The notes beneath the pieces are model-generated. The model did no database searches, was not told the DNA's origin, and saw only the letters and a program-made list of their open reading frames with translations. A stretch of DNA of 64,000 nt, taken from positions 7,372 through 71,371 of the forward strand of contig JAYUKY010000015.1 of assembly GCA_043764015.1 (NCBI GenBank). The letters are read 5' to 3'. Position 1 is the stretch's first letter. Each line of letters opens with the position of its first letter. Origin of the DNA: JANYGM01 sp043764015 (GTDB lineage: Bacteria; Bacteroidota; Bacteroidia; Cytophagales; Thermonemataceae). Positions 61,117 to 64,000 of the stretch are shown here, one piece after another. Made by a program: the position numbers and the translations under genes.

Positions 61117-61272
61117 ATGCAACCAAACACAAATAGCCATAAAACACAAGCAAATAGCTACAAATTGTACATAAGTAGCCACAAATCACAAGGTTACAAA
61201 TTATACATCAATAACTGTAAATCAAATGCAAACGCCTACGAATTACACATAAATAATCACAAAAAATTATGA
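61117..61272 (+). CDS. 51-residue ORF with internal peptide repeats
   Basis: ATG 61117 to TGA 61272, starting 5 bp after the previous stop and sharing ATGA with the next start (61269). The peptide is built of repeats (SYKLYISSHKS, GYKLYINNCKS, AYELHINNHKK). At DNA level it resembles degenerate short tandem repeats, so it may be non-coding; the ATGA overlap argues for translation. Confidence 0.35.
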   Translation: MQPNTNSHKTQANSYKLYISSHKSQGYKLYINNCKSNANAYELHINNHKKL

Positions 61273-61478
61273 TAACTCCTCAAAATCCCAACGAAAGACC
61301 AGAAACAAGCAGGTATCATCCTTTTATTACAAGGATATTTCCTCGTGTGCTAGTAAAAGTGTTTGAAGCGTATAGCATCAATCAATATCTTATTTTGTTT
61401 TTGTTTACACCTATTTTGTTTTTTGCTGCAGGCGTGCTAATATATAGTATTTCAAGATTTTTTCAATGGGAATTTTAA
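61269..61478 (+). CDS. Small membrane protein of unknown function
   Basis: 69 residues. A polar, Pro-rich head (NPNERPETSRYHPF) is followed by one membrane helix (about 42-63, LILFLFTPILFFAAGVLIYSI). It sits between two disrupted genes in the universal-stress-protein cluster. Not recognised. Confidence 0.6.
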   Translation: MITPQNPNERPETSRYHPFITRIFPRVLVKVFEAYSINQYLILFLFTPILFFAAGVLIYSISRFFQWEF

Positions 61479-61504
61479 TATCTTTTAACACAAAATTAAG
61501 ACAA

Positions 61505-62117
61505 ATGAAACTGAAAATTGCACTTGTTTACTTGTTTTTTGTAGTGTTTTTGCCTTCTTGTGTCAATACACGCATCACAAGTTCTTGGAAAGAGCCAGAT
61601 ACAAAAGTTAATATCTCAAAACTTAATAAAGTTTTAGTCGTTGCTTTGTTTAAAAATGAAACAACACGACATAAAGCAGAAGATTATATGGTTGGTTACC
61701 TCAACGGAAAAGGTGTCGTATAATTATCTAAATGATAAGTTCAATAGAGAAAATGAGGCAGCTATTCATACTAAAATCAAGGCTGATGGCTTTGATGGCG
61801 CAATAACTATGCGTTTGATAGACATTAACAACGAAAAAAGTTATTCTCCTGGAAATAATTACATTTATCCTTCGTATTACCGCACATTTGGAGGGTATTA
61901 TTATCAATATTGGAACAATTATAATACGTCTGGCTCGTATATTACAACCAAAGTTTATACTATGGAAACACACATTTATTCCATTAAGGAGAATAAAATC
62001 ATTTGGACAGGACTAACAGAAACAACTAATCCAGATGGTTTTGATAATATGACCAAAGAGATTACAAAAGTTGTCTATAAAAAGATGATTAAAGAGGGAT
62101 TTATCACTAATAAGTAA
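61505..62117 (+). pseudogene. Lipoprotein gene with a frameshift
   Basis: The first frame starts at ATG 61505 with a lipoprotein signal (FVVFLPSCVNTRI) and reads ITSSWKEPD and KVLVVALFKNETTRHKAEDY before a TAA at about 61721. A second frame (up to 62117) carries on the same protein: SYNYLNDKF, KADGFDGAITMRLID, a Tyr-rich stretch and KIIWTGLTETTNPD. One extra base in the A-run of GGAAAAGG near 61710 would join them. It looks like a single-indel pseudogene, a sequencing error or a programmed shift. The intact form would be a roughly 200-residue periplasmic lipoprotein. Confidence 0.75.
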
Positions 62118-62162
62118 AAACATTAACAAAAAAGTATCAAAAACTAACTAAACAATAAGAAA

Positions 62163-62996
62163 ATGCAAAAGATTTTAGTAACAACCGACCTTTTAGAAGA
62201 CTCAAAAGCAGGTATGCAGTTTGCTATTCAGCTTTCTATGCAAAATGATGCACAATTAACCTTCTTTCACTCGTTTTATATCCTCAAACCTACCACTTGG
62301 AACGTAGCTGACGTAGCTGCTTTTGAAGACGTTGAAGAAAATAAGTTACAAAAACAACTAAATAAGTTTGTTGATGAGGTTTATAAGGAGATGAATGTAG
62401 TAAATGAAAACAAAAGATGTGTTATTGATAGCTCCGTAATGACAGATAGCGACATAGTTGAGTATGCGCAAAGCCACGACTTTGATTTTATTTGCATCAG
62501 TACGAAGGGTGCAGGCACTTTTCAGCGGTTTTTTGGGACAAATACCTCTCATATCATTACACACTCGCTTATACCTGTGATTGCAGTCCCTCAAAACTAC
62601 TATAATGCGCCTATTACAAGTATTTTATATGCTTCTGACTTACTTCATCTAGAAAAAGAACTTCCCAAAGTAGTTGCTTTTGCTAAAATGTTTGATGTAA
62701 GTGTCAATGTTTTGCATATTAACTACGCTACAGAACCAGATAGCAAGAAAATAGCAGCCAGTAAGCTCATCAGCGAATATAATAACTCAAAAATTCACCT
62801 AAATATTGTTGATGCAGGCTTTACGGACAGTTTGATTACGAACATTGAGGCAATGATAGATGATATCCGACCTTCTATTTTGGTAATGTTCACAGAACAA
62901 CACCGTAATTTCTTTGAAAAGATGTTTTTAGCAAGCAAAGCGGCAGGTTATTCTTTCAATGCAAAAGTTCCTTTGCTGGTTTTCTCTAAGGAATAG
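62163..62996 (+). CDS. Universal stress protein, second copy
   Basis: 277 residues, two UspA-type domains. The first ends ISTKGAGTFQRFFGTNTSHI and PVIAVP; the second opens SILYASDLLHLEKELPKVVAFA. The ATP loop differs from the standard G-x2-G-x9-GS spacing. Sequence is clearly distinct from the Usp at 59803, so the two are not a recent duplication. Its 5' neighbour is the frameshifted lipoprotein gene. Confidence 0.9.
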   Translation: MQKILVTTDLLEDSKAGMQFAIQLSMQNDAQLTFFHSFYILKPTTWNVADVAAFEDVEENKLQKQLNKFVDEVYKEMNVVNENKRCVIDSSVMTDSDIVEYAQSHDFDFICISTKGAGTFQRFFGTNTSHIITHSLIPVIAVPQNYYNAPITSILYASDLLHLEKELPKVVAFAKMFDVSVNVLHINYATEPDSKKIAASKLISEYNNSKIHLNIVDAGFTDSLITNIEAMIDDIRPSILVMFTEQHRNFFEKMFLASKAAGYSFNAKVPLLVFSKE

Positions 62997-62998
62997 TC

Positions 62999-63038
62999 AA
63001 AAAATAGACAAAGAGAATTTCTCTTTGTCTATTTTTTG
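62999..63038 (+). terminator. Terminator of the second Usp gene
   Basis: Perfect stem AAAAAATAGACAAAGAGAA with its exact complement, no loop bases between, then a T-run. Confidence 0.85.
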
Positions 63039-63088
63039 CATATTGCACGGTTTTTGCTAGAATTTGTTTTTATCATAACCAAAATAAA

Positions 63089-63526
63089 ATGAAAATATTT
63101 ATCCCTGCTTTAGCAATAGTTCTTTTATTTTGCCAAATGGAGTTCAAAAGAGAAAAGAATACAGATTTTAGTGTTTTGAAAATTGATACACCAAAAGTAG
63201 CCAAAGATGAAATATTTAGTGTCGTTGAGCAAAAAGCAGAATTTGAAGGTGGTGATAGAGAACTTGTTAAGTTTATAATTACTAATTTCAAGTATCCCAA
63301 TCAAGCAGAAAACTGTGGAAGCAAGGTTGTTGTTGGTTTTGTTATTGAAAAAGATGGTAGCGTTTCAAAAGACAACATAAAAATAATGAATGTCGTTTGC
63401 CCAGAACTTGCACAAGAAGCAATACGTGTGTTCGCTTCATTTCCCAAGTGGAAACCTGCAATACATCAAGGTAAGCCCGTAAAATACTATTTGAGAGTTC
63501 CATTACAACTTGAAATAGATAGATAA
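63089..63526 (+). CDS. Small secreted protein with TonB C-terminal domain
   Basis: 145 residues. A signal or anchor (about 1-16, IFIPALAIVLLF) is followed directly by a TonB_C domain (about 48-140): AEFEGGDRELVKFIITNFKYP, VVVGFVIEKDGSV, QEAIRVFASFPKWKPAIHQGKPV and LRVPLQLE. It lacks the Pro-rich spacer of a full TonB, so energy transfer is unlikely in the usual way; stand-alone TonB_C proteins are common in Bacteroidota. Confidence 0.88.
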   Translation: MKIFIPALAIVLLFCQMEFKREKNTDFSVLKIDTPKVAKDEIFSVVEQKAEFEGGDRELVKFIITNFKYPNQAENCGSKVVVGFVIEKDGSVSKDNIKIMNVVCPELAQEAIRVFASFPKWKPAIHQGKPVKYYLRVPLQLEIDR

Positions 63527-63563
63527 ATAGTATCGTTTTCCAACAAAGTATGCACATTTTTCG

Positions 63564-64000
63564 TTAGATTTGCAGTATAAATCTTCCCCATTTATTGATG
63601 AGTTTTATGGCTGATTTGATAGCCTTTGGCTCAGTAGATGCGCTTTTTGCACTTTTTTTGCTGTCGCTACTATCCTTTTGCTTTTTTTCACAAACTCAAA
63701 ATATAAAGCACGCCATCTATGCTAAGTGCTAAAGTGAGTACCTTAAATCCATAAACGGTAGCTTTATATTGACCACTAAAAAAACAGCCAAAATAGTCTT
63801 CAAAGCCTATATCTTCACATTTTTTCTTCAACTACTGCTTAAAAATACTGTCATCAAGCACTAATATTACTAAGTTTTTTGACCAAATGCTACTATCTTT
63901 TTCATTCATTGAAACGAGTTGCTCACTCATCTGTTGCTCAAAAATATATTCAAACATCTTTCTTATCTTATTGATAGAGAGTTTATTACATAATTTTTTA
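63564..64000 (-). pseudogene. Decayed DDE transposase, runs off right edge
   Basis: Read on the minus strand: KLSINKIRKMFEYIFEQQM, then VILVLDDSIFKQ, a TAG, then GFEDYFGCFFSGQYKATVYG and FKVLTLALSIDGVLYIL, a stop, and after a shift of frame SSDSKKSAKSASTEPKAIKS and KLINKWGRFILQ to TAA 63564. At least one nonsense codon and one frameshift, so it is inactive. The DD motif and layout suggest an IS4-like transposase. The 5' part lies outside the window; no terminal repeat was found. Confidence 0.75.

Overview
The window is AT-rich chromosomal DNA from a member of the Bacteroidota, most likely a Cytophagales-type gliding or environmental bacterium. The genus is not determined. The evidence is promoters of the Bacteroidota form (TAnnTTTG at -7, often TTTG about 20 bp upstream), almost no Shine-Dalgarno sequences, and typical Bacteroidota families: a DUF4920 lipoprotein, a TPR plus SpoIIE phosphatase, an OmpA/PD40 protein resembling PorE, a type IX secretion sorting-domain remnant, GH3-like and FMN glutamate-synthase-like proteins, and CdaA. 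About 60 genes or gene remnants and one tRNA (His) are visible. No CRISPR array or rRNA is present, and the only insertion-sequence remnant is a decayed transposase at the right edge.

Layout. 1-7.7 kb: a GH3-like enzyme cut by the edge, an aromatic amino acid decarboxylase, a DUF4920 lipoprotein, phytoene synthase, a TPR/SpoIIE phosphatase and murB. 8.1-10.7 kb: dnaB interrupted in its P-loop by a 340-residue LAGLIDADG intein. 10.9-17.9 kb: a membrane protein, a very large hybrid histidine kinase, YdcF, a 57-residue protein, YtxH and PlsC. 18-25.7 kb: PolX with a degraded polymerase site, a long repeat-filled gap, a divergent hydrolase pair, YifB and CdaA. 25.7-34.6 kb: gene remnants, a lone HsdR-N nuclease, a glutamate-synthase-like enzyme, glutathione peroxidase, tRNA-His, an OmpA-family protein, a bacilliredoxin and a GT9 enzyme. 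34.6-39.6 kb: two compact, unexplained cassettes around an acyl-CoA dehydrogenase: a TIGR04255-type three-gene operon and a HEPN-like operon that starts inside a perfect 28-bp-arm palindrome. 39.7-57.8 kb: gcvP, a GIY-YIG/LRR protein, two Nudix enzymes, a response regulator, LysM and NfeD proteins, a small basic protein, pncB, an astacin-like protease with hemopexin repeats, gatA, tatA and an FtsX-type permease. 58-64 kb: a small-protein/nucleotidyltransferase pair, MsrB, two universal stress proteins around two disrupted genes, a TonB C-terminal protein and the transposase relic.

Most genes stand alone or in pairs with their own promoter, so few pathways are complete here. Themes are envelope (murB, plsC, GT9, LysM, OmpA, tatA), thiol and redox repair (GPx, bacilliredoxin, MsrB), NAD and translation housekeeping (pncB, gatA), and signalling (SpoIIE phosphatase, hybrid kinase, CdaA, CheY-like). 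Intergenic DNA is rich in two repeat classes: short tandem 7-bp repeats in at least three sequence families, and palindromic REP/MITE-like elements in several families, some with paired copies in the window.

The best candidates for undescribed biology are the TIGR04255 cassette (34602-36334), the HEPN-like operon with its palindrome (38539-39574), and the small-protein/nucleotidyltransferase pair with a lost catalytic aspartate (57958-58584). Several start codons were moved downstream of long ORF starts because a promoter, hairpin or signal peptide shows the longer start is not used.
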